From Haematobacter missouriensis (GTDB lineage: Bacteria; Pseudomonadota; Alphaproteobacteria; Rhodobacterales; Rhodobacteraceae): 58,304 nucleotides of DNA. Positions within the stretch are counted from its first letter, which is position 1, and every line of letters begins with the position of its first letter. The notes under the pieces are model-generated. The model made no database searches and was not told where the DNA came from. It saw only the letters and a list, made by a program, of their open reading frames with translations. Positions 50,927 through 58,304 of this stretch are shown here, one piece after another. The stretch spans positions 1 to 58,304 of the forward strand of contig NZ_JFGS01000027.1 in NCBI RefSeq assembly GCF_000740775.1, in the 5' to 3' direction. The position numbers and the translations under genes are program-made.

Positions 50927-52531
50927 TCAGAACGGGATGTAGCGGGGCAGGACGTTCAGGCTTTTCGCCATCAGCCGTTGGATGCGGGCATCAGCGTCGG
51001 CCTCGCTCTCGTTCGTGCCGATCGGGGTGACATAGCGCACCAGCGCCCCGTCCGTCCGGCCGCGGGTCAGGCTGTCCCAGACGACACTGGCCTTGGCGAG
51101 ATAGTCGTTGGTCATCCGCTTGCCGCGCTGCTCGAACCAGTAATAGACGAGCTGTTTGGACAGTCCCTTCTGGATCACCGCCCGGTTCACAGTGAAGGTG
51201 CCGTAGGGCGTGCCCGGGAAGCTCACCTCCTGCGGTTGGAAGGTGAAGATCTCCCAGCCCCCGACCGGCAGACAGACTTCCGGAGAGTGGATGCCGGAGC
51301 CTTCCGTCTGCTTCTCATAATAGGCGGAGAAGAAATGCACGTAATCTCGCTCGCCCGGGGCGGTATAGGCGGCGTTCATGTAGTCGGTCGCGCCCAGCAC
51401 CCGCTCGATCTCCGGTTCGAGAGCGGAGGCCGCACCCGACCATTCCCCGAACTGCCGGGGGAAGAGCGCGAAGGGTTCCCGGTCTATCTGCTGGGCCTGT
51501 GGCCCACCATGCAGCGCCCAGCCCACCGAGAGGGAAAGCGTGAGCAGGGCGCCCACCGCGAGCGCCTTCGAGGGGCGGATCGACAGGATGCGCCCCATGA
51601 TCGGCGCCATGCCGCGGGTGTCGAGGTCGATCGCCTCCGAAAGAGGCAGCGGGTTCCGCGTCAGCCGTTGCAGGCCCATCGCCATCAGGAACAGGATGCC
51701 GATACAGGCGATGAAGATCACCCAGCCTTCGAAGAAGTGCAGGAACCCCTCTGCCTGCTCGATGCCGTAGGAGTTCACCAGCACCCCGATGACCCCGATG
51801 CGGAAGGAGTTCATCAGCACGGTGAGCGGCACGGCCGACAGCATCAGCACCGCCTTGTGCCAGAAGGGGCCGCGATACAGGATGGCGAAGAGGTAGGTGA
51901 AGCTCAGGATCGGGAACAGGTAGCGCAGCCCCGAACAGGCTTCCGCCACCTGCAGCTTGTAGACCCCGAGGTCGATCACATTGCCTTCGAGATAGACCGG
52001 CACACCGGCAAGACGCACGAACCACACGCCGATCTCCGACGAGATCCCCTGCAGGAAGATCGTAAGGTGCCAGTAGAGGAACTGCGGCAGCGGCAGCATG
52101 AAGATCAGGTGCAGAACGGGCAGCTGGTGATGCTTGCCCCGCTCCCAGCCGAAGACGGTGAGGACCACGCCGCCCACCCAGATGATCATTCCATAGGTGA
52201 CGATGTCGGGAATGCGGGTGAGGTTGCCGAACAGCGCCACCGCGAGACCGAGCAGAATGACGAGGATCCCCGGCCAGCGGTCCCGGACCTCCGCCGCGGG
52301 CGGCGGCATCTGCCGCAACTCCCGCAGGAAGAGGTAGAGCGAGATCAGCGGAATGAGCGGCCCGTGGCTGTATTCCGGTGTGGACCAGGCTTGCGCCAGC
52401 GAGACGAAGCCGATCCAGAAGATCGGGACCGACCCGGCCAGAAGCAGCATGAACCACATGAAACCGGGGGCGTTCACCGAGGGAAGCGCAGCCGCCAGGG
52501 AGGAGCGGGAATTCTCGTTCGCGGCCGTCAT
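50927..52531 (-). CDS. xrtD: Exosortase D-type (XrtD) with fused EpsI domain
   Basis: Integral-membrane transpeptidase-like enzyme thought to cleave VPLPA-CTERM signals. The 534 residues have eight or more helices carrying the catalytic cysteine in [15 protein letters not shown], the arginine in [11 protein letters not shown] and the histidine in [10 protein letters not shown]. After about residue 310 comes an EpsI-type periplasmic domain ([34 protein letters not shown]), normal for XrtA and XrtD fusions. AGAGGA precedes ATG 52531. The co-located VPLPA protein supports the type D call. Confidence 0.9.
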   Translation of the reverse strand: MTAANENSRSSLAAALPSVNAPGFMWFMLLLAGSVPIFWIGFVSLAQAWSTPEYSHGPLIPLISLYLFLRELRQMPPPAAEVRDRWPGILVILLGLAVALFGNLTRIPDIVTYGMIIWVGGVVLTVFGWERGKHHQLPVLHLIFMLPLPQFLYWHLTIFLQGISSEIGVWFVRLAGVPVYLEGNVIDLGVYKLQVAEACSGLRYLFPILSFTYLFAILYRGPFWHKAVLMLSAVPLTVLMNSFRIGVIGVLVNSYGIEQAEGFLHFFEGWVIFIACIGILFLMAMGLQRLTRNPLPLSEAIDLDTRGMAPIMGRILSIRPSKALAVGALLTLSLSVGWALHGGPQAQQIDREPFALFPRQFGEWSGAASALEPEIERVLGATDYMNAAYTAPGERDYVHFFSAYYEKQTEGSGIHSPEVCLPVGGWEIFTFQPQEVSFPGTPYGTFTVNRAVIQKGLSKQLVYYWFEQRGKRMTNDYLAKASVVWDSLTRGRTDGALVRYVTPIGTNESEADADARIQRLMAKSLNVLPRYIPF

Positions 52532-52679
52532 GGAAATCCTCTAGTCAAATGTGGCCGGGGATAGCCCAAGGCGCCCGGCATATTCGCCGGAAGTATGACC
52601 CTATATAACATAAGGTTGCACACGCGGAAACCGAGGGAAAACCATGACCCCGGCCGCGAATGATGCAGAAAATTCACAT

Positions 52680-52708
52680 GGTTGTGAGACCGTCCCGGCC
52701 TCACAACC
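52680..52708 (-). terminator. Hairpin after the outer-membrane barrel gene
   Basis: GGTTGTGAG (52680-52688) and CTCACAACC (52700-52708) are perfect 9-bp arms with an 11-base loop, five bases past the stop at 52713. No long T-run follows, so termination efficiency is uncertain. Confidence 0.65.
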
Positions 52709-52712
52709 CTGC

Positions 52713-54203
52713 TCAGGGCCTGAAATGGAACTGGCGCTGTATGGTCAGAAAGACCGCGTTTTCCTTGGCCGTTCCCGAAGGGCGCTCCAGCTGGGTATAT
52801 TCGTAACCGCCCGAAAGCTCCCAGTCCTGCGTCAGGTCATGGGAGTAGGCCGCGCGGATCTGGCTGCGCGTCCGGTCGCCGCCGGAATCCTGAAGATTGT
52901 TGAGGTCGGCATAGCTCACGCTCAGCGAGACACCCGAAACCGGGGTCAGGTCATGTGACAGCCTGAGCAGAAGATTGCGCGCCTCTACCTCTTCATCATC
53001 GCTGTTGGTGCTCACCGATTGCGACAGCCGCGCGGACAGGCTCCCGTTCTCCAAGGCATGATCGTAGTTGATTGACCCCACGGCAGTCGTCTTGCCGCTG
53101 TCGCCGCGCGAGGCGCCAAGGCTGAGCGCGAGGCTCCCACTGGGCAGATCCATCGCGCGCGAAACGCGGAGGGTGGAGCGGCTGCCGGCGGTATTCTGGC
53201 TCTGATCGAAACTGATTCCGACCGTGCCGTTGGTCAGCTCCTGCGTGGCGCCAAGAGAACCGATGACCCCCGTCAGCCGCTCTGTTCCGCGGTAGCCGAA
53301 GAGGTCGGTCTTCTCGGTCTCGATCTCCTGATAACCGATGGAGCCGTTGAGCGTGAGCCCGGTACCGACCTCATGCGCGGCGCCTACGGAGAGCGAACGG
53401 GTCTGCCTGTCGGTCTGCTCGGTATCGTCGGCGGAATAGTCGCGGTAGAGCCCATCCAGCGTCAGCCGCGTGGTGGGCGTGATAAGAAAGCCGAATCCCG
53501 CCGTCGCCGTATAGGTTTCGTTGTCGTCGAAGCTCGTGTCGCTGGTCTGAAGGAAATTCCGCTTGTAGGCGCTGAGCCCTGCATTGAAGCTGAGCGGCCC
53601 GGACATGCCGGTGCGGAAGCCCACATCGGCGCGGATCATCTCACGATACCCGTCGCTGGACGTAAGGTCCTGCGCTTCGAGATCGATATCTTCCTGCACG
53701 AGCCGGAACGGATCGAAGAAGGCGATGTCGGAGCGGTTGTAATAGGCCGACGATGTCAGTTCGCTGTCCGCTCCCGTCAACGTATAGCCGAAGCGGAGGG
53801 TCTGGTTGTCGAAATCGGTCTGGTAACCGCTGTTCGAGGCATCGCTCGGATAATTGGCCAGACGCAGCACCCCGCTCGCCGCAAGGCTGAGCTTCTGCAC
53901 GTCCGTTTCGCTCAGGTAGCTGAGGCCAAGGTTATTATCCAGATAGGTGGTCGTTCCCGACGGATCTTCCGACAGGTTGTAGTTGTCGCTCACATGAAGT
54001 GAGGAAGAAAAACTGAACGTCAACAGCGGATTGGGCAGATCTCCACCCCTTGCCGCCTGGGCCTGTGCCGTTTCCGCCGAAACGAGTGCCGTGCCGGCGA
54101 GAAGCAGCAGGGTAAGCGGCAGGCGGTGAACACCCCCCGCAACCCGAGGCTGCTCGGCCCCCCGGTTGATGGAAGCGAGGCGTGCGGGGCGGAGAGGGGT
54201 CAT
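52713..54203 (-). CDS. Outer-membrane beta-barrel protein of the exosortase/EPS module
   Basis: 496 residues from ATG 54203. After a basic leader, a signal peptide (HRLPLTLLLLAGTALVSAET, cut near AQA) precedes a long series of alternating amphipathic strands (for example SFSSSLHVSDNYNL, LRFGYTLTGADSELTSSAYY, RTRSQIRAAYSHDLTQDWEL) and ends in the aromatic-rich FLTIQRQFHFRP, as outer-membrane barrels do. It resembles PEP-CTERM-system-associated barrels that pair with Wza-like exporters. It follows the second wza-like gene by four bases, so they form one operon. Confidence 0.75.
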   Translation of the reverse strand: MTPLRPARLASINRGAEQPRVAGGVHRLPLTLLLLAGTALVSAETAQAQAARGGDLPNPLLTFSFSSSLHVSDNYNLSEDPSGTTTYLDNNLGLSYLSETDVQKLSLAASGVLRLANYPSDASNSGYQTDFDNQTLRFGYTLTGADSELTSSAYYNRSDIAFFDPFRLVQEDIDLEAQDLTSSDGYREMIRADVGFRTGMSGPLSFNAGLSAYKRNFLQTSDTSFDDNETYTATAGFGFLITPTTRLTLDGLYRDYSADDTEQTDRQTRSLSVGAAHEVGTGLTLNGSIGYQEIETEKTDLFGYRGTERLTGVIGSLGATQELTNGTVGISFDQSQNTAGSRSTLRVSRAMDLPSGSLALSLGASRGDSGKTTAVGSINYDHALENGSLSARLSQSVSTNSDDEEVEARNLLLRLSHDLTPVSGVSLSVSYADLNNLQDSGGDRTRSQIRAAYSHDLTQDWELSGGYEYTQLERPSGTAKENAVFLTIQRQFHFRP

Positions 54204-54207
54204 CTGC

Positions 54208-54858
54208 TTACTCGAACAGCCGGCGCTGCGGGACGACGATGACGTCACCCTCGGTGATGGTGGTCATACCGCTGATCCGGTTTTTGCCGCCCGCCACGTG
54301 GTCAAGGTCGAAGAGATAGACGGCCGCAGCCTTGGTCCGGGGATCCTGACGGTGGAGTTCGATGCGGTTGCGCGCGGCGAAGCGGCTGAGCTGACCGGCC
54401 TCGGCCAGGAACTGCAGCAGCGTGGTGCCGGACTGGATGTCCTTACGGCCGGGTTCGGACACTTCCCCCATCACATAGACGGGCACACCTTCGGCAGCGG
54501 ATGCCGCCTGTGAGGGCGCGACGCTTCCCACGGTGACATAGACGGTGGGTGTCGCGGCAAAGTTCGGCGCGAGACCCTGCGTCAGGGCGGAACGGAGCTG
54601 TTCCACCGTCTGGCCACTGGCGCGCAGCGTCCCGGCCTGAGGGAAGCTGATGCTCCCATCGGGAAGCACGAGCACGGAGCGATTCAGGCTCGGATCGTCG
54701 AGCACCTCGACCTGGACAACATCGCCTGGACGCAGGTGATAGCCGCTCTGGGCCGAGACAGGCGCGGAGAAACCGCCAGCGACGCCGCCCGCCACAAGGG
54801 CGACCGCCGCAATACGCGAAAGGGGGGAAACAAAGATCCCGAGCAAGGTTCTGAACAT
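54208..54858 (-). CDS. Second polysaccharide export protein (short Wza-like)
   Basis: Periplasmic/outer-membrane export component, 216 residues. A Sec signal peptide (IAAVALVAGGVAGGFSAPVS, then A) precedes the poly-export domain (YHLRPGDVVQVEVLDDPSLN, LPDGSISFPQAG) and one SLBB repeat (VYVMGEVSEPGRKDIQSGTT). No lipobox is seen and the C-terminal helix of full Wza is absent, as in EpsA-type proteins of exosortase loci. The ribosome-binding site before ATG 54858 is weak. It precedes the barrel gene. Confidence 0.85.
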   Translation of the reverse strand: MFRTLLGIFVSPLSRIAAVALVAGGVAGGFSAPVSAQSGYHLRPGDVVQVEVLDDPSLNRSVLVLPDGSISFPQAGTLRASGQTVEQLRSALTQGLAPNFAATPTVYVTVGSVAPSQAASAAEGVPVYVMGEVSEPGRKDIQSGTTLLQFLAEAGQLSRFAARNRIELHRQDPRTKAAAVYLFDLDHVAGGKNRISGMTTITEGDVIVVPQRRLFE

Positions 54859-55061
54859 CAGGCGCACCCGTTGGGGAATGATTACGATCAGGGATAGGAG
54901 GTTTGCGGACAGGTGAAAAGCCGGGCTCCGCAAAAGGCGAGGACTGCGACACTTCTGCCGCGGTTCTGAAGAAAAATCCGCCTGAATAAAGGGCTTGGCC
55001 GGCAAAGGTCCGCTGACAACCCCGACATTCCTCTCCGGTGGCCCTTTATGGCGGCGGCGGC

Positions 55062-57560
55062 TCAGTTGCGCGCCTCGGGTGCGGCGACGGCAGGCTCTTC
55101 CGGCGCGGCAAGACGGGCAAGCTCTGCCTTTACCCTGTCGGTATAATCGGCAGGAAGCGGAATGGCACCTTCCTCGAGCCGCAGGAGAAGCTGCTTCGCC
55201 TCATCCTTCCGGCCAAGCGCGGAATAGGTCATGGCAAGGTGATACTGCACCGTCCCGTCCTGCGGCAGCCCGCGGGCGGCAGGTTCCAGATTGGTGAGCG
55301 CCTCGTCATAGTTTCCGCGCCGATAGGCGATCCAGCCGTAGGTATCCTGGAAGGCAGGAACCGTCGTACCGCGCAGGCGCCGGGCGACCGTATAGGCGCG
55401 ATCAAGGCTTGCGTCATCGCTGCGGTAACCGGCGAGCAGACTGGCGAGGTTATTGGCAATGATCGGCGAGTTCGAATCGCGCTCGTACATCGCCTCGTAG
55501 AGATTGATCGCCCCGTCGATATCGCCGGATTTCTCCAGAATGCCCGCCTTGATCCAGGAAAGCGTGGGCGCCATTGGAATGGCGGCGAGACCCGCCTCCA
55601 ACGCCTTGCCGGCACCTTCCGTGTCGCCGCTGCTGAGCAGCGCATTGTGCAATGCGGCCCATCCCATCTCGAAATCGGGATGCGATTGGGTAAGCGCACG
55701 CATCTCCTCCAGACCCTTGTCTGCCTGGCCGGCAGAGAGCAGCACGGCAGCATGGAGGTAAAGGGCCGTCGGATTGTCGGGGGCCTTGGCAAGCAGGGCA
55801 TCGGCCTGCCGCAGAGCCTCCTGCGTGTCGCCGCGCAGCAGGCTGGTGCGAATCAGCGCAAGCTCCACGCCGGGGCCACTGTCGCCTTCCGCGGCCAGAC
55901 CGCGCAGGAAAGAGGCGAGTTCCTGATCCTGGTTCAACGCGGCAAGACGGTTGGCCGTGATTTCGTTGGCGGAGTTGACCGCCTGATCGGTGCCGATCTC
56001 CTTCAGGGTGCGCACGACATGGTCGGCGCGCGGCCAGTCCTTCATCGCGACATAGACGCGCCCAAGGGCGGAGAGCAGGTCCACGTTGCGCGGCTGGAGC
56101 CGGAGCGCGTTGACCAGCGCATCCTCAGCCGGAAGGTGCTTTCCGTCCTGCTCCAGGAAGGCGGCATAGCGCAGCGATTCGGCTGGCGCCCGATTGGAGG
56201 CGACCACCGCCTGCGAGAGCATCTCTCCCATCAGGTCGCGGCTGCCGTCCCGCTCATGCGCGCGGGCCATCAGCGTCATGACCTGCGAATCGCGGGGGGC
56301 ATATTCGAGGGCAGAGCGCAGCGCGACCAGCGCATCGCCGGTCTTGTCGTCGTCGATCAGCCAGTTGGCCTTGAGCTTCAGCGCATCGACATCGTTGGGA
56401 GTAGAGGCGAGCACCTCCTCCACCAGCGCCCGGCCGCCGACCTTGTTGCCGGTCTGTGCCATCATCCGCGCGAGTGTCACACGCGCCTGGTTCAACACAT
56501 CTGCTTCGGGTTTGCTGTCGATGATCGACTTCATTTCAGCCATGGCGCCATCGCGGCTTCCGGCATCGAAATCGATCCCGGCGCGCATGGTGCGGTAGAT
56601 CCCGACCTTCGGCGGGTTGCCAGCGATGATGCGGTCGATCTCCTCCCGCGCCGCGGGCATGCCGCGGGTCTGCGCAATGAAGGAAATCAGCCGCTGGCGC
56701 GCCGCCGGATCAGCGGAAGCCGGATCGACCCGGCTGCGCAGAAATTCCTCCGCCGCCTCGGGGCGCTTCTGGTTGATGAGCAGGCCGAGCAGCGAATTCT
56801 CGATCTCTGTATCTTCGGGGTTGGCAATGGCCATCTGGCGCAGCTGCGCCTCGAGCTCATCGGTCCGCCCGAGCTGGAAGAGCGCAGCCGCCCGCATCCG
56901 CTGAAACTCGAAGGAATCGGGATCATGCTGCAACCCTTCTTCGAGCGAAGCCAGCACCGCATCCCAGTCCGATTGGCGCACCAGACTGTCGAGAATCACC
57001 CGCCGCGGGACGACAAGCTCAGGATGCTGGGACACCAGTGCCTGCGCACGCTGCAGCGCAGCCTGTCCGGCATCCTCGTCCCGGTTCATCAGCGCGGCCC
57101 GGTAGTCGATCATCGCGCCGATGCCCTGAACCTCCGGCTCATCCGGCGCAAGGCGCAGCGCGGCGCGGCCGTAACGTTCCGCATCGTCCCAGTTGCTCGC
57201 ATCGAGCGCCATTTCCGCCAGCGCCCGGTTGCCCTCGATATTGTCCGGATATTGTTCGACGAGGCGGAGATACTGGCTGTAGGCCTCCCGTATGCTGCCC
57301 TGCTCCCGCAGGAGCCGTGCATAGGTCTGACGGGCTTCCTGATGCTTGCCGTCGAGGGAGAAAACGTTGCGGAACTCCACCATCGCCCGGCTGACATCGC
57401 CCTGCTCCAGCAGGGCCAGCCCGGATTCGTAGTGTTTCTGCGCCTTTTCCTCGGAGGATTCGCAGCCCGCGAGCAGCCCGATACCAGCCGCCAGCGCAAT
57501 ACCGAGGCCGATCCGCCCCCGAAGAACCTTCCTGCCCGTCACATCCTCACCTTCGTCCAT
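55062..57560 (-). CDS. PrsT-like TPR-repeat lipoprotein
   Basis: 832 residues. An N-terminal lipoprotein signal (GLLAGC, Cys33) is followed by about twenty tetratricopeptide repeats, visible as evenly spaced A-L-x-x-x-P units (for example DNIEGNRALAEMALDASNWD, then ERYGRAALRLAP). Length and arrangement match PEP-CTERM-system TPR proteins (PrsT) found with exosortases and EPS genes; comparable TPR lipoproteins scaffold alginate or cellulose exporters. It lies 203 bases upstream of the Wza-like gene and 42 bases after the sugar transferase, in the same direction. Confidence 0.83.
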   Translation of the reverse strand: MDEGEDVTGRKVLRGRIGLGIALAAGIGLLAGCESSEEKAQKHYESGLALLEQGDVSRAMVEFRNVFSLDGKHQEARQTYARLLREQGSIREAYSQYLRLVEQYPDNIEGNRALAEMALDASNWDDAERYGRAALRLAPDEPEVQGIGAMIDYRAALMNRDEDAGQAALQRAQALVSQHPELVVPRRVILDSLVRQSDWDAVLASLEEGLQHDPDSFEFQRMRAAALFQLGRTDELEAQLRQMAIANPEDTEIENSLLGLLINQKRPEAAEEFLRSRVDPASADPAARQRLISFIAQTRGMPAAREEIDRIIAGNPPKVGIYRTMRAGIDFDAGSRDGAMAEMKSIIDSKPEADVLNQARVTLARMMAQTGNKVGGRALVEEVLASTPNDVDALKLKANWLIDDDKTGDALVALRSALEYAPRDSQVMTLMARAHERDGSRDLMGEMLSQAVVASNRAPAESLRYAAFLEQDGKHLPAEDALVNALRLQPRNVDLLSALGRVYVAMKDWPRADHVVRTLKEIGTDQAVNSANEITANRLAALNQDQELASFLRGLAAEGDSGPGVELALIRTSLLRGDTQEALRQADALLAKAPDNPTALYLHAAVLLSAGQADKGLEEMRALTQSHPDFEMGWAALHNALLSSGDTEGAGKALEAGLAAIPMAPTLSWIKAGILEKSGDIDGAINLYEAMYERDSNSPIIANNLASLLAGYRSDDASLDRAYTVARRLRGTTVPAFQDTYGWIAYRRGNYDEALTNLEPAARGLPQDGTVQYHLAMTYSALGRKDEAKQLLLRLEEGAIPLPADYTDRVKAELARLAAPEEPAVAAPEARN

Positions 57561-57602
57561 GGCGTCGGAACCAATCCCCGGCGCGCTTTTCCAGAGACGA
57601 GG

Positions 57603-58304
57603 TTAGTATCCCGTCCCCCGTACAACAACAGCCACTGTACGCAGGAGAATTGACAAATCCTTTACGAAAGACAGGGAGTTGTAATAATCGAGATCAAATT
57701 TCGCGCGACCAGCGAAGGAACCCTCGTTGCGGTCCGACACCTGCCACGATCCGGTGATGCCGGGCCGCAGTTCGTAATAGGCCTGACCGGGATAAAGTGC
57801 GCGCTGTTCCGGCATCATCGGACGCGGCCCGATGAGGGACATGTCGCCCTTAAGCACGTTCCACAGCTGCGGCAGCTCGTCGAGCGAGGTCTTGCGCAGG
57901 ATGCGGCCCGCGAAGGTGATGCGGGGATCGGTCTTGAGCTTCTGCGTCTCGTCCCATTCGGCGCGGGCTGCCGGATCGGAGGCGAGATACTCCTCAAGCT
58001 TCTCCTTGGCGTTGGGAACCATGGTGCGGATCTTCAGCAGGCTGAAGTGACGCCCACCCCGGCCCACACGTTCCTGACGGTAGAAGGGGGAATGCCCGTC
58101 CATCATCACGAAGCCTGCCATGATGGCCAGCACGGGAAGGACGAAGGGAAGCGCTAGAGCAATGAGGAGGATGTCGATCGTCCGCTTCGCGCCATTCCGG
58201 TATATGCCCGAAGGAGTAGCGAGAGCGTGGTCCTGATCGAGGGAGGAGGAAAGGCCAGTCTGCGAAGCGGAATTGAACCCACATTCTCCAAGTAAGTCGC
58301 TGAT
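57603..58304 (-). CDS. Polyprenyl-phosphate sugar transferase, 5' end outside the window
   Basis: Membrane enzyme that puts the first sugar-1-phosphate on undecaprenyl phosphate. The visible 233 codons have one hydrophobic segment (TIDILLIALALPFVLPVLAI) and the bacterial sugar-transferase core: FYRQERVGRGGRHFSLLKIR, a KTSLDELPQLWNVLKGDMSL stretch, GPRPMMPEQ and RPGITGSWQVSDRN. The frame stays open to the window edge (ISDLLGECGFNSAS) without an ATG, so the start lies outside. It is probably the first gene of the exosortase-side operon. It is a second initiator besides the WecA-like protein. Confidence 0.9.
   Translation of the reverse strand: MSDLLGECGFNSASQTGLSSSLDQDHALATPSGIYRNGAKRTIDILLIALALPFVLPVLAIMAGFVMMDGHSPFYRQERVGRGGRHFSLLKIRTMVPNAKEKLEEYLASDPAARAEWDETQKLKTDPRITFAGRILRKTSLDELPQLWNVLKGDMSLIGPRPMMPEQRALYPGQAYYELRPGITGSWQVSDRNEGSFAGRAKFDLDYYNSLSFVKDLSILLRTVAVVVRGTGY
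58278..58304. repeat. 27-bp end repeat, right copy
   Basis: Inverted counterpart of bases 3-29 (25 of 27 identical). On the minus strand it encodes ISDLLGECG at the start of the visible sugar-transferase frame. Its arms point toward each other across the whole window. Confidence 0.6.

Noticed and set aside
58261-58304. A tRNA-like T-arm (GGGTTCAATTCC on the minus strand) suggesting a tRNA attachment site at the right edge
   Set aside because: The stem does not close on the 3' side, and the sequence is in frame with the sugar transferase.
1-58304. CRISPR arrays, rRNA or tRNA genes, replication origin
   Set aside because: No regularly spaced repeats, no recognisable RNA gene and no rep/par/dnaA-type genes were found.

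Overview
The window is GC-rich, densely coded DNA of an alphaproteobacterium. A member of the Rhodobacteraceae (Paracoccus-like) is the best guess, because a VPLPA-CTERM protein sits beside a matching XrtD-type exosortase. That placement is inference; no rRNA or tRNA gene was seen to support it.

Layout. (1) 1-6588: a Tn3-family mercury-resistance transposon, with a 3'-truncated tnpA, a res region, tnpR, a merTPFA operon with divergent merR, and a 38-bp terminal inverted repeat at 6551-6588. It has inserted into an MFS transporter gene whose 3' remnant follows (6589-6873). (2) 6.9-14.5 kb: an accessory region with two MITE-like repeats, an orphan peptide-type ABC binding protein, scraps of IS256- and IS21-type elements, a YbaY/META-domain protein, a small secreted protein, a methyltransferase, an Nramp-related transporter without the usual metal motifs, and an orphan HicB-like protein. 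(3) 14.6-25.9 kb: a complete branched-chain amino acid/amide ABC transporter (livFGMH plus binding protein) divergent from an iron-type alcohol dehydrogenase, then a DUF937 membrane protein, a ClC chloride channel, an AT-rich island with a decayed IS3-family element and a 48-codon membrane ORF, and aquaporin Z. (4) 26-49 kb: a large exopolysaccharide locus with a pyruvyltransferase, several GT2/GT4 glycosyltransferases, a Wzx-type flippase, an EpsG/Wzy-like polymerase, gmd-fcl for GDP-L-fucose, a WecA-like initiating transferase, wza-wzb-wzc, an acyltransferase and galE. A 780-residue protein that looks like a podophage tailspike is embedded here. (5) 49.1-58.3 kb: an exosortase-associated module with a rhomboid protease, a VPLPA-CTERM protein, an XrtD-EpsI fusion, an outer-membrane barrel protein, a second Wza-like protein, a PrsT-like TPR lipoprotein and an initiating sugar transferase that runs off the right edge.

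How the parts fit. Regions 4 and 5 together hold nearly everything needed to start (WecA-like and polyprenyl sugar transferases), build (glycosyltransferases, GDP-fucose and UDP-galactose supply), decorate (pyruvyl and acyl transfer), flip (Wzx), polymerise (EpsG-like) and export (two Wza proteins, Wzc/Wzb, outer-membrane barrel) a surface polysaccharide. The exosortase module would process an exported protein that may belong to the same matrix.

The least ordinary items are the tailspike-like protein inside the polysaccharide cluster, the compact rhomboid/VPLPA/XrtD set, the tnpA break that coincides with a 27-bp sequence recurring inverted at the other window edge, the MITE-like pair, and several strong unexplained palindromes.
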